Part shown: positions 1 to 12,499 of the stretch, piece by piece
Layout: each line of letters starts with the position of its first letter
Numbering within the stretch: the stretch's first letter is position 1
DNA from: Rosellinia necatrix
Taxonomy: Eukaryota > Ascomycota > Sordariomycetes > Xylariales > Xylariaceae
Direction: 5' to 3'
NCBI GenBank assembly: GCA_021209875.1
Contig: JAGYVD010000001.1
Location: 5,022,001 to 5,086,000, forward strand
Length of the DNA: 64,000 bases
Notes under the pieces: generated by a model
Databases searched by the model: none
What the model saw: only the letters and a program-made list of their open reading frames with translations
Told to the model about the DNA's origin: nothing
Made by a program: the position numbers and the translations under genes

Positions 1-3000
1 GCACGGCTTCAGGGGGAGCTGTTCACGCACTTGGGTCTTCGAGATAAATAAAAGAATTAGCCACATCCACTAGATTGACGAATGTGAGAGGCGACGAACC
101 TGTGAGCGATCCAATAATGTGTAAAGGCTGGTGACCGTTGATAGCGCCTTAGGCCATCTCATAGTAAAAAGTGCTCGTCATTATGATTGCTAGTAATATA
201 TCGAAAGGGGTAAAAGACATTTGGAGGCAAAATTATTAAAATTTATTTCGAAAATTTTAAAAGTTCCAACGAGAATAACAGTAGTAGTACCGTTTCATTT
301 CCGCTGTTTTTAGCTAAACCCATGAATCCCCCGGCGGTGATTTAATAGGGGGGGACAATTGATAGTATAGCAGTGCATAGCCTCAAGCCTGGGGAGTCCA
401 ATACGACCAGGCTTGGGGGCCAAAGACGAAAACAACTCCTTCTTAATTTTATTTCCCACATATGGCCGTCGGTTTTATATGCTTTATTCGTGTAGAAAGA
501 GCCATAGGCTCCATCATATCATGGAGTTAGGGGCAGCGGGATTCCGTAAGACGAGATACGAGACGAGATACACCGGCAAAGTCATGTCATTGGTACCCCG
601 ACCCTCAAAGCAGAGGAGGCATCTCGTCACCAGCTCGCCGACTGGCCGACTCGTCCAAACAACCGATCAATTTAGCGGCAGGCCATCTACGTGGTTGGTT
701 TATGGAACAAAAACACGGCCGGGGCCGCGTCAGGAGAAGCTAGCCTATCGCCCCAGCGTGGGTGTGACCTCTAGGGATGCTCGTGAGAAAGCAAAAACCC
801 GCGCGTACACGCACACAGAGTAGAAAATCGACGTCGTTATCGAGAAGGAAACTTGTGTATATGAAACAACCACCCTGGCTTATGCGGCCTGAAAATCCGA
901 AACCCCCCAGACGATACGCTTCCGTAGGACCCCCCCCCCCACGCGCTTTCTTCGCGAGGGGGGAAGCCCAGGGCGTCGGGAGGGTAGTTCGGCTCCAAGG
1001 GGAGTGGATTAGCGGTATCCACGCGGGATGAATGCATGGGGAGGCCAGGAGATGGCAAAAGAGTGGGAAGGAAGGACAACGCATGAAATACGAGAGGGGG
1101 CGGAGGAGAACACGATACGAAGAGGTTCACAACTAGACGAGAGAGTGGCCAACTACCTTTTCAGTTCACCCACCCCGGCTAGAAGCGGTTGGGCAGAGAA
1201 GACAATGCTTCTATTTTCTATTTGTTCCGTAAGCACTACACGGGAAGTTCCCATTCAAGGCGTCCCAAGTCACATCCGGGTCAGAGTCACAGCCGGCTAC
1301 CCACTCAACGGCGGCGAACGTCCACCCCCCGCGGCTATCTCACAAGAGTCCACGCAATCCCGAAGTCCTCGATAATACATGTCCCCTATGTACCCCGTTA
1401 CGCCCACACCCATCGCGGACGACACAGTGCGTTCGTTACGTAGCATTCGACTTTCGCGGCTCCTCGACATGGCCGTGCTTATCGGGTGTGTGGCAAAGAT
1501 GAGTATCGCCTGTCAAGGGGGGTTGGGTGAGAGGTCGACTCACGCATACGGTATACCCATGTTGGCACGCCGGATTTCAGCACGCGATAATATCCGAGCT
1601 CTGGCTTACCAAGTTCGTCCATAAATCCCTAGACCGTCTGGTTTTTAGTGTAAGCCCTCGGGGCGAGGAAAGGGGATCCTCACCGACTCACCCGGGGTTC
1701 ATGAGGCGACCTCGGCCGTTTTGCCGAGTCCCAGAATGCAACATCAAGGTGTAGAATCGTAGATGTACTGCGACCTCATGGCTTTGCTCCTTCACACTGA
1801 ATAACACGCATATAGCAGACCGAAGCGTCGTTTTGCAGTGGCGATTCATACCTGGCTAGATTATGGCACTGGGTATATTGGGGGGAAGGGGAGCTGTATT
1901 TTCCTGAAATCAAACCCAAGCGGCATTCCTCATAAAACTTTATCGAATCATATTCAGCCTTGCCTCCGATGATGAAACTTTGTCCTTGTGAGGTAAGCAA
2001 TAATAACATGGATCCCGGTATGTAGAATAGTGTGATCGTGAGAAAGTATATGGACCGTATTCAGTAGAGAAGAGGAAGCAAGGTAATACCCATCAGAGAT
2101 CCAACGGCGTAAAATGGCCGATTGTTGGCCATTTGGGCACGGTCTATAATTATGGGTGCCATTAATAGGTGGATGACCTGCCTCGTCAACTTATGATAAG
2201 GTCATTCTCGGTTAACCGCACTCTCTCACTCCCTCTCGTAAGCGGTTTTATAGGTACTCGTTGTACATGGTGATGGGTACATCGTTCCATACCCAGTCGT
2301 CGAGCTGTCGTTCTACCTTGAATCGAACCATATGGGAAATCTCTGAAAGACGTAAACACCCTACCTGTCCCACAGTACTTCTGCTTCAACTCGTGATATG
2401 GCATACCTAAAATGGGTTATTTGATCTAGTTCCGGACAGGTTAGTCTGCATGCTGGTACAGGAGTTTCTGTGATAAATGCCCCCAACCTCCTCCCCGACA
2501 GCCACTCGTTTTTCATGTTCGGCCAGATGTTGATACAAAGTGGTAGTTTGAGGTGGGACTTCCCGATCGATAGTGAAGGTGCATTATTTTACACTGCGTG
2601 GGCCGTTGCATCCTCTACCCCTATATCATTTGTCAAATTACTTTGCAGTCCTTAATCCAGGGGGATCGTATACCTCGGCTACCCGGGAATTGGGCTATGC
2701 GTGTTCTACTCGAATTCCAGATGAAAAAAAGAAAAGAAAAGAATATTCCGATGAGGTGTATCTTCGTCGATTTGTCAAACGCGTTGAGGGATTGGACAAG
2801 ATCGCGCCAGCTCATGCCCATTTTTTCTGCCTATGCATATCGATTTGCAGCAAAATTCCGGCTGAGATGATTCGTGGCCCACCATTGGCCCTCGCCATCT
2901 GATATGCCGTCAGCAACTCGTTCACAAATAATAGAACAGATTTTCTCCAGGCTTACCGCGCATGTTCGACCGCTTGTTTCCACGTGACAGCTGGCTGGCT

Positions 3001-4032
3001 TCGTAGGGCCTGATGCAAGATGGAATATACTGAGGTCAGGTTGGTGGTATATACGGAGGTGGGGGTCTATCTAGAAGCCAGATGCAGGTGAATGGTAGGT
3101 ATAGTATTAAAGCCAGATCCGATTCGAAAACCTGGGATTTTCGGGGCGCAGACACAACGCCGAATGACCATGATGTAACGCGAACCTATGTCGAGCTGCG
3201 AGTCAAAATACAGGCCACGCTACCAATTATTCCTCCGTCGTTGCATGTGTTGCAAGGTGAGGATGCTTGGCTTATCGCCTACTCCGTTTGGTAGTGGACG
3301 ACCTCGAGGACCACCATACAGGATAGACAATGAAGAAACCTAATAGACTATACCTTCTATCTGGGGCATAGATTTCCCCAATAAACGCGGATAGGTTAAA
3401 GTAATTTTTAGCCACCCCGGCCGGTCCGACACTGGGTCCTTCTTGTCGGTGTTAATCGCGACATCGAGCAAGGAACGGCGAGATATCGCGCGACCCCATT
3501 GATCGGGAATTGGCGAGTGCGGACTATCCCGGTGCTTGTAGAGCCCAACGGCGCAGCGATAAAATTGGGGTCATATCAGCGTCGTATTTCGATGGGGCCG
3601 AGAAAAACCACACCCATCAATGTTAACGTCAGTATGCATTCACACGACCGCATTCAGCCCAGAAGCACCAAACCCACATGTTGTCGTGTCTATTCTTAAC
3701 CATCTACCTATGATCTTATGCCTTGATACCAACTGGCCGGAGAAATTTAACTTCTAGATCCTTGGCCATGCACAATCGTGGACGTTATCGCGACATATCG
3801 ACATATGCGTGAATGGCCCAGGGCTTGATGTACACCAGATAGCCCCATTACAGACTCAGCCGTTCAGCTTCTATTGTGACACTGGAGGGCTTGAGTGAAA
3901 TGCCTATCTCAGCCAAACAGGTATGCTAGCGTCAAAGACATCTGCTGTAGAGTCATATTCGCTGCCCTGCATGGCCGGCTATCAGGCCATCGTTGATGTA
4001 CAAGCGAGCGAATTCTCGAACCTCTCCAGGGT
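1..4032. other. Intergenic, no supportable gene
   Basis: Short open frames occur on both strands, the longest about 136 codons at 413-823. None shows a domain, a consistent splice chain or protein-like composition. The first 51 bases read ARLQGELFTHLGLRDK followed by a stop in frame 1, which could be the last codons of a gene lying outside the window, but 16 codons are too few to call. No long repeat or transposon protein is visible. Confidence 0.6.
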
Positions 4033-6510
4033 TTATGGATGATCTAAGAACATCAATCGTTCCACAATCTGAACTCCGATATCGAGGCTTGAGCTTCCGA
4101 CTGCCCATCTGCGCAGCTTCTCTAAAATGACACTCTGAATCGGGCGCGTTGCCGGTACAAGGTGGCTTATGGGTGCTGAATTCTCTGCCAGCCAAAGTAA
4201 CACGAGAGTGGCTATGCAGTTCTGTGAGAAGGTCCACAGATACGGCGACCTCTTGTCGATCATATCCGCTGCGTTATAGAGGTATGTTACACACGAATCA
4301 ATGCAGGTTTGGCATCTATCCATGACAACGGGATCTGGCAAGCCGAAGGAATCTGGGCTCACTAAGGAAGATTGCGGCTGTGATCGACCTTTATGCTGCA
4401 TAGAGACGGTCTGTAGCAGAAAGGGTCGATAGATCAAGTGTCTTGCCATATAGTATCGCAATCTTAGGACACGGGAGCGATCATCAGGGAGAAAGCTTGT
4501 GCCTTTCGAAAATCTCAGGTAATCAGGGATCGAGCTGTACCATTGCTCCAACTGTCGATCGAGCTCGGCACTGACTGATGATAGTTTCCGGAGGCACGGT
4601 GGCTGCCAAACACCTATCGGGTCCGGCGAGAGCCTCAAGTATTGGTGAGCGCTATCGGGGCTGTAGAGAGTGCTAATGATGCGGTTTAGAAGCCTCCTGA
4701 TCGTGTACTCCGTGATAGAGTAGATGTGACACCTGTCGTCGGATTGCCCTAACCTATGAGGCAAAGGCATCGTATTTTCCAAAGGTTCAATTCCACTCCG
4801 AGATGTGTCAAGTTCAGCAATCCCATCACTTAAAAGAGTTGGTCGTCAGCAGTTCGTTTTCATACCCCGTATACAGAAGGACTTGAGTCACCATTCAATC
4901 ATAAAGCACTGCCAGTACACCCGAACTTCGGCGTCATCAAGCTCTGCGTATGTGGGATTATTCTGTCTGCTGGGAATTTAATTAGAGCTTGTCTTTGGTA
5001 TAATCTATATCAGTAGCTAAACGCACCTTTCCAAAATGTTGAGAAACGCGCGAGACGCAAAATGGCCCATTCTCAAACTGTGGACTATAGCGTAAATAGT
5101 TAACGTATAGTTCATTACGCAATCATCACCGGAGTTGTTCGAATTATGCGGCTTAGAGGTAATTGGGACCGGTTTATGAAAAGAGGGCCTTTTTTCTAAC
5201 ACGTAGCGGCTGACTCCGGGTATTACTTACCTGGTCGTCCTAAGTGTGCAAAGTACGAAGCTGATAGCAACAATGCGGTACACGCCAATATTCCAGGGCG
5301 GAACCCCCACAATACCTCACGAATTATTATCTTGAGAGCTGGCTGGAAGTACTCAAGGCCAAGTGTCTCGGGCGCCTTCCCGCCGCCACTCCGAGGCGAG
5401 GATAAAACGCCCAAAGCATAAACACATAAGCAGATCGCGGCCGCGTTGCCATCAAGGTTTTGGGCTCCCAACAAGGTCTTTTGCCACGATTCGAACATTT
5501 GTGGCGTAAAAAGCGGTTGATGTGGATGAACATATTGGAAATAATTCGCGGTTAGGGTGTCCACTACAACATTTAGCAGAGGCCCGGTAAATTGCGGGCG
5601 AATTGTTCTTAATGCTCAGTGCAAGGGTTTTGAAGACATGGTAGGTAGGCATGTGTTATTCCTGAAATACGGGCCTATCCCAAGAAGAAGCTCCCTGCCA
5701 GCATCACTCGCAATAGAATAAGGAGAGAATAATCAATAATATAAATACTCACCAGTTTGGGAAACGAGCACAGGCCAGGTTAATGGCCCATCGTGAATTC
5801 GGTCGAGCAATCCCGGCAGAGGCAACTTTTCCTCCATCTCAAGGAAACAATCTTGTTCATATTCACCGACGACGTTCCGGACCTGCGGGAAGGTGATGAG
5901 CGCCGCAGCTACGGCCGTATGGTTTTTTGGGATAAGGAATGGAAATGACTCCAATGACGGGTTGAAATCTGGAGGCAATGGCACAAGATTGCCCTGGTTT
6001 TCCGATGTATGGTCCGACTGGCTTGTGGGGTACGGGCTCTGACCTGCTCGAGCGTTCAGCTGATAGATCTGTTGGAATTGTTGCTCTAGAATGGCTTCGA
6101 TTCTGCCAAGTCGTTCGGTGACAGCGGCGGGGACACTTTCTTCAATCCTGCAAGATAAGTCCAGCAGTCAGCTGCTGGTTTCTTCACCACCTATCAATGC
6201 ATCGGAAACCTGACGTACTTGTCGAGAGGGAGCTCCTGATAGGCGCACTCGGCGCTGGCATCTACGCATGTCGCGCAAGGCCTCTTTCCGTCACACTTTC
6301 GTTTGCGTCGCCTGTGGTGTCCAGCTCAGCTAACACGAACATGATCTTGTTTACCTATGCGCCAAAGCGCTAGGACGATTATGATGACCAACCGACAGAA
6401 ATTGCAAGCAATGACGGTACCTATCTCGACGGTTAGCAATTGGTAACGGGGTGTAAGTAGCATGCAGTGAACATCGTACGCTTTCTTGTATACATAATTT
6501 CCTGGACCAT
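4033..6510 (-). CDS. Zn2Cys6 fungal-specific transcription factor
   Basis: Likely a nuclear DNA-binding regulator of the Gal4-type class; target genes are unknown. I join eight exons: 6510-6480, 6420-6393, 6311-6219, 6147-5753, 5614-5231, 5084-5027, 4966-4892 and 4828-4033. They total 1860 nt, exactly 619 codons plus stop. The zinc cluster lies at residues 16-42 with canonical spacing CX2CX6CX5CX2CX6C, starting ACNFCRRRKRKCDGKRPC. It is split by an intron after the second Cys, inside Arg20. A short coiled-coil-like linker (RLGRIEAILEQQ) follows. The fungal_trans regulatory domain starts around residue 200 (YFQYVHPHQPLF) and continues through GHFASRAFLNILER, VRVYWQCFMIEW and IEPLENTMPLP. The introns are 59-146 nt with good donors and branch points. 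The start is the first in-frame ATG before the cluster. Exon 1 is only 31 nt and is the least certain part. Flanks are gene-free, so no pathway can be inferred. Confidence 0.9.
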
Positions 6511-9500
6511 TAGACCAGATGAACGATTGGAACGAGTGGATTGAAGAGGCGCCGTCAACTTCCTCTCCTGGGAGACGCGAGGGGATGTAGGACTAACGAG
6601 ATGGTGGTCGTTCTATGGCTTATATGACACAACTATCTTCCTAAATCGATCCACCATGCTCCCCGGGGCAGTTGAGGACGAGTGGCGGTGCGGGTTGTTG
6701 AAGCTTTAGGCTTCGGACGCCTGGTGCCTTATAGTAGATTATCATTGTGGGTCTTCCTATGTCGAGGAGCGGTCGTCAACGGAAATGACGATGTAACATG
6801 GGATTGAAAGGGGCAGCCATATACATTGCAGCTTCAACTCTGGCTTCTGCACGGATTCTACCGGGGGCATCGCAAAAAGGCGGCTTCATGTGATCCCTGT
6901 AGGGCCATCGACCTAACCGCAAAGAGGATACACCTCTATGTAAGTACCGGACGTTTCGCTCTCTCCATTTTTATCCCATGATATTGTTTCCGGTGGCGGG
7001 ATCTGTGACTATGTATTTTGTTGACCTCCCTCGATGTCAGCTCAGCATCATGAGGCAGAATGCGGCACAACTTGACGCAGCCTCTAGCCCTATCGGAATT
7101 TGGAAAGCTTATCGTCCACCTCGTAAAGGCCTCGGAGAAGGGCACGGATGGGGTGCGGTAACGCCCTGGTAACAGGCGGTCTTGTGGACGGCTGGATATG
7201 GTACCATGCATGAGACCCAAGTAAGAACACCGTAGGTAGGGTTGTCGAGATGGCGTCTGAAGGTATAGGACTACCTAGGTAAGAGGTAGTGCACCTACCT
7301 TACCTACCTAGTCCGCGGGCGCCCGGTGAGTGTGGTTCTTCTGTGTGATTCGTGCCTACCCGGGCCGGGTACCTTCCACCATTGTCATTGCTGTTGGATG
7401 TGCATATGTATGTAGGTAGTTCATCATGCTTTCTAAGCACTAACTCGAGTACCTTCCATATTCCTTGTAACGGCTAACTATGGGGTCTCTTCTGTCAGCT
7501 ATTCCGTGAGGTACATGTCGGCTACCTGGGCATGCACCTATGTGTTAGACAGAACGGGGCGTTCAGGCAGCGTACCGATCAAAAAACCACACCCGCTCCA
7601 TGTTACCTAAGCCGCCCGAGCATTTCAGTAGGTCCACCTAAGGTGGGGGGACTATGGCAGTCGGCAAGCCCACCTAACACTACCTACTTAGTAGGTGGAC
7701 AAATACCTAGGCAGATATCGCCGGGCAGTAACTAACTGAGTTGGGTATTAGCTGTCTAGACAAGCAGCTACTTATGTATCGTTTCGGGTTCCCCTTCGAG
7801 ATAACACTCGACGGCCACCTTGTTTACCAAGCAGTTATGGTGCACCCCAGTCGTTTCAAAGGATAACATCGTTCAGGTCCAGAGTAAATCCCACTTTGCC
7901 GAGAGATATCGAGAGCCTTACTAACTAATTACTACCTACCAGCGACACGCAACCTAGTTACCAAGTAGACTGACTTGTGCGCACAGTCATTCGCCTTCCC
8001 CGATGGCTTTGCCACCTAAAGGCAGACGCGGATGCAGCCTTACTCTGCAGAGTCTTCCGTGTCTGGTGGCGCTTTTCTAGTTGTTGTTATGTCACGACCA
8101 ACATACGGATCTTGGTTATTCATCTAGAGCTCTCTTGCCGGGCCTGGGGCTAACTACCCGGAGCTAGAAGTAAGTTGCTGCCATGACGCCGGCCCGGCCC
8201 TCCTGGCATCGAGATCCAGTCATATACCTCATCTGCGCTAAGCTAGTGGGCTTATACGACACGAGGAATATACGGTTGTGTGGGATTCACCTGTGTCCTG
8301 GCGTTATTCTTCGACTTGCTATGGGATCCTACACTCGACCTCGCACCTCGTAATGTGTCAGGGTTTGCCTCAGTTCTCCCATATTTTACATCGCCACTTC
8401 AATTGGAAGCCCTATTGGAACATCAGGGCACTGTGCCCGCCTGCACTGTAAAGCACGACTCATCACCAGGTGGAACCCAAGTAGCTGTCCCTGTCCGTCT
8501 ACGGAGCTTCTCTAATGCTGTGCCTTCATTTGCTGTGGGTTAACCGCCAGGCACATAACCCTAGAGATGAGGTGGCAAGCCATAACGCATCGCTACGGCT
8601 CGCCCCGAGAACATATCGGTATCTTCGCAGTACCGTTACTTTGCCTGCTTGTTTGGGGCTTATACATTGCCTGTCGTCATCTTTGATGCTTTGTATACCT
8701 CACTTAGACATGACTCTAACGCACTCGGGTTAAGCTCAAGGTCAGCACTGCTCTGTGCCATCTATGTCCTCAAGGTGCCGTTCCGGGTGGCCCGTCTGAT
8801 AAGGCTGCAGCAGTTGCTAGTCTCTGCATGAAATGCCTGTGACCTACATACTCCCAATGCCAAATTTGAATTGTGTGCTCTGAAAACCATGCCTGCTGAC
8901 AATCTCGCATAACGCCTTCTAACCTTACAACGTGTTAGATCTATCTGACTGCTCCCCCATGTCTCCGTCTAATCACGTCCTAAGGAGAGAATGCGTTGTG
9001 CAGGATGATTCACTACCCCCGACGTCACACTGCGCCTCTCCAATTCCCGGATTATCGGGTTTTCGTCCCCATGCGTTCTCTGAAGTGTACTGTATCTCGT
9101 CAGGATTACAGCTATGGCGAAGATCCTACCTACTTGACGCAGAACCCATGCAGATGCAACACCGTGGTACCACGAGCCTGGTATCCAACTCATTGGGATA
9201 GCGAAATAAAAGGGGGGCAGGTTTAGCCTACTAACAACGATGCTCTCAGCACAATTCTTGGCGCCAGAATTTTCATTATTTCTCTTAGTCTCTGCCTATC
9301 CCGGTTGTAGTCACCTGATGGTAATTCGCATTTCATCCGCTATCTAGACAACTACTCTAATCTTTACTAGCTAACACCTAGGTTGCCTAGTCATCCTGTA
9401 TTTGACCCTACGTAAGGTAGATAGTTGGTTTTTTGAACTAGCTAGATGGGCATTGGCGTGAGAGAGGGCATGGGTAGATAGATGTAGGGAACGCAGAGTA

Positions 9501-9867
9501 AAGCTTAGCCACGTTCCGGCATGTGTTATGGCGTAATATACACCTATAGTGTACATTAATGGAAGATGACAATAGTTACTCTTTCCCGTTGTTTTTCCTT
9601 CCTAAAGTATACAACGCAATCACGTGAGATTGTCCAATCCATATTCATGTTAGTAATGTTGTGTTTTAACTATTCACCAAACTTCCAGGAATTGCTCATG
9701 GCCAAACACGGTAGGAGAAAATATAACGGAATCGCCCCTGTCCAACGTCTTGGATTGCCGGTTGGCATAATCTTGAAGCTAGTATCAATGTCCGTATTCT
9801 ACTTAGGGGCTAGCCTATAATTAGAAACAGAGTTTTGGAAACTCTGCATGGTAATGGGCTACTATGC
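6511..9867. other. Intergenic, CCTA-motif rich
   Basis: No gene is supportable in these 3.4 kb. The region upstream of the zinc-cluster gene (about 7.2-7.7 kb) is crowded with ACCTACC/GGTAGG words, including the hairpin at 7268-7314 and a second palindrome near 7685-7699 (ACCTACT/AGTAGGT). Open frames of up to 89 codons around 8.3-9.2 kb overlap each other in several frames and look like chance. Confidence 0.5.
7268..7314. repeat. Imperfect TACCTA/TAGGTA hairpin
   Basis: The stretch starts GGACTACCTAGGTAAG and ends CTTACCTACCTAGTCC, with AGGTAG TGCAC CTACCT between. The arms pair over about 19 bp, with two mismatches in the CCTAGG core and a two-base bulge. It is the largest clear member of a palindromic word family found across the window's intergenic DNA. 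Confidence 0.7.
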
Positions 9868-11016
9868 TTATAGCACGAGGGAAGCTACCAAGGCGAGTGT
9901 GGCGAGGCCGCTGGAGACAGCCAACGAGCGTGCCGAGGCCACAACTGGTTCGGCTGGTGGCCTAGCAGGCTGATTGTCATTGCCGCCATGGTCACCCGGT
10001 TGCCCGTGTTCGCCGTCACTGCCGCCTTTCTGTCCATTTCCGCCTTCATGCCCGTGACCGCCCTCACCACCGTGGCCACCTTCATGTCCATTTCCGCCTT
10101 CCTTCCCATGATCGCCATTCCCATCATGGCCACCTTCACCACCGTGACCGCCCTCACCACCGTGACCGCCCTCACCACCGTGACCGCCCTCCTTGCCGTC
10201 TCCGCCCTTGTTAGGAGGGTTAGGCTCGCCGGTACCGGTGTGCCAAGAGACGGAAGTGGTGGCGGTGGGTTCCTCGGATTTCGAGGGGCTGTTGCCCTCG
10301 CCGCCACCCGGCGCTCCTCCGTCGGAGCCGTGACCCGGAGGGCCGCCATGGGGAGGGTGGGATTGGTCGACGCAATTGTTGGAAGAGAGCGCGACCTGGG
10401 CCTTGGCGAACAGCTCGTTGGTCGCGGAGATTTCCTTGTTGGCGTGTGCCTGGCTCTCGGACGGGAACTTGTCGCGCGCGGCTGAAAAGAACTCGTCGCT
10501 CACCTTGCCTGGAAATAGATATCCTATTAGTAAAAACTTCTGGCGCACGACTCTCTTGCGAACTTTGTGGGTGGGCCTGGGTGGTTTTGTGGTTATATTG
10601 GGTTATTCAATATGGGGGCACCTACCGAGATTCACACTATATTCATGTGCTTGACAGCAAAGCCCGTTGGCCGCGAAGACCGGTGCGGCGTGGGCAAGAT
10701 CATTTAGGAACTTGGCGCCGATATCAGATACCTCTTTAGAGAGGTCGGCAACTGCAAAAGCATCCTCGCACGTGAGGGGCTTCATGTCTTTCACAGTCTT
10801 GATGCCAGACGAAATGGTCTCGTAAAGGCCTATCCCGGCCTGGTGAAGGGCCACCGGCGGCCCGCCGTGGTACTCCAAGAGGTAGTTGTCAACATTGGTC
10901 ATGGACTCACAAATGACCGATAGAAGGGTTGTGAGAGTGCTGGCGTCTCGGGGCACGATCCCAGACTGAGCCAACACCCTGGAAGCGAGGGCAGCAAGAA
11001 TAACGTTCGTCTTCAT
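9868..11016 (-). CDS. HsbA-like secreted cell-wall protein, GPI type
   Basis: Two exons, 11016-10626 and 10508-9868, give 1032 nt, which is 343 residues plus stop. The 117-nt intron has donor GTAGGT and branch TTTACTAATAGG. Residues 1-16 look like a signal peptide (MKTNVILAALASRVLA). The next 160 or so residues match the HsbA / galactomannoprotein family: an amphipathic helical domain with the VSDEFFSAARDKFP region and few cysteines. HsbA proteins bind hydrophobic surfaces and are reported to recruit hydrolases in Aspergillus. A long Pro/Gly/Ser stretch and a Gly-Gly-His repeat block (GGHGGE units) follow. The extreme C-terminus is hydrophobic (SGLATLALVASLVL), as in a GPI-anchor signal. Wall or membrane anchoring is inferred from that layout. 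The repeat block makes an unrelated open frame on the other strand. Confidence 0.88.
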
Positions 11017-12405
11017 GATGACAGGTGTTAAATGATAACTTGTGGCTGATATAAGGATTTAGCTTGAATATTTGTCTTCGCCCAACGAATGACGGGTGCG
11101 GCTATTCAAGCGAGGGTGGATAGACGAGTAATTATAGTGAAGCACACGCTAGGTGAAACGTAAAGCGACTCAAGGCTCGGGTTATATACTCGACGAGAGG
11201 CAAAACTTCTGATGAGGCCTTGGTATCGATACCCTCGGTTAACTTTCTCCTCCGGACCCTGGCCTAGCTGAGGGCACAAAGATATCTGCATCATGAGGCC
11301 CCTATGATCGATCACAGGCACTGGATACCGTTCACAGTCGATGCTTGCTTTACAGGCTCAAACTTGACTTGCTATCTGTTGAGCTAACTTAGACTTCCTA
11401 TGCAAGGCCGAAAGTAACCTCCAGCACGGGGATATAGATAGAAACTTGGCAGGCTGTTTTGCCGATATGATTTTATGCCCATGTTCGGGCATATGAGACT
11501 GCCGGGAAAAGTTGGCTACTGTGAGGCTCGCTGGCGGTATTCATATCATTCGTCATAAAGGGGGAGCAAACCCTACTCCCGCTCCGTCGCTCTTGTTGGC
11601 GGGATAGAATTGTCGGCACTGCCTTAGAAGGGAGAGCAGGGCTATCTATACTCCGAGTAGGAGGCGATTGATCATGTATATCTATTTATGTTGGTTATTT
11701 CCTGGGAGACTTAGCCTTGGGAAGATGAGTAGGCAAACCGCTTGTTTCACGGCCCCAAAACAGCGTACGGGATGGGATGCTCGTTACCACATGTATGGCA
11801 CGAGACTATAATCGTGAAATGTAAATTTCTGCGTGGCGGCTTCGGGTATGTGTAGCTACGGTTTATGGCAACCTTATAGTCTACGACAAATTCATTCCCG
11901 GGTTAACCAGGCCGGACCTTGGTATGCCCGGCCGCGAGAGTGCAAGAAGCTATACATGATGCTCGATAGTCTCAAGTTTCTTATGGCCATATAGGTTTTG
12001 GCTAACCTGAATACCTGCAGTGGAATCTGCGGGCAGCCCAGATCTCAAGATCCGAATACCGATGATCAGGGTGATGAAAGTAATTGTTGGCCGATGCTAT
12101 GGCGTCATGCGATCCCCAAGCTGAAATATACGCAATGTCTCCTCAAAATAAGGTATTGGGTGTTAATAGGGAATGCGGACGGAATATCTAAGGCAACCTT
12201 TTGTTAGACGGTGTGTTGCCGTGATAAGGTCTAGGATCGTGCATTTGAACCACTGAGTGGCGTTGGTGTTGCTGACGAGATGTCAAAAGTTTGGGGGAGA
12301 AATCCCAGGTGGCCAGTCTATTTATTAGACCCACGAAGGCAGCGGCAGAAGCAACCTACTATCTATATGCGTACTAGATTGGACAAAAGCAAGAACCACC
12401 AATCA
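11017..12405. other. Intergenic, nothing recognised
   Basis: This stretch lies upstream of the HsbA-like gene and ends at the tRNA. Only short frames occur (at most 71 codons). I see no strong promoter element, repeat or RNA gene. Confidence 0.5.
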
Positions 12406-12479
12406 TCCTCGGTGGCGCAATTGGCTAGCGCGTCTGACTGTTAATCAGGAGGTTGAAAGTTCGAGCCTTTCCCGGGGAG
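12406..12479 (+). tRNA. tRNA-Asn (anticodon GUU)
   Basis: A 74-nt cloverleaf without intron. The acceptor stem pairs TCCTCGG with CCGGGGA (one T-G wobble). The D arm is GCGC...GCGC. The anticodon arm is CTGA-CTGTTAA-TCAG, so the anticodon is GTT and the amino acid Asn. The T arm is GAAAG-TTCGAGC-CTTTC, with a perfect five-pair stem and the expected TTCGA loop. The discriminator base is G. The D arm (box A region) and T arm (box B) supply the internal Pol III promoter. Confidence 0.95.
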
Positions 12480-12485
12480 ATTGAA

Positions 12486-12499
12486 TTTTTTTTTTTTTT
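12486..12499 (+). terminator. Pol III oligo-T terminator
   Basis: A run of 14 T starts seven bases after the tRNA discriminator base. This is the standard RNA polymerase III stop signal for the tRNA-Asn gene. Confidence 0.85.

Noticed and set aside
1..51. Possible last 16 codons of a gene extending left of the window
   Set aside because: Too short to test; recorded only in the entry for the gap.
9988..10485. 165-codon plus-strand frame of hydrophobic Thr/Val/Ala repeats
   Set aside because: It is the antisense of the Gly-Gly-His repeat coding region; the repeat alone explains the open frame.
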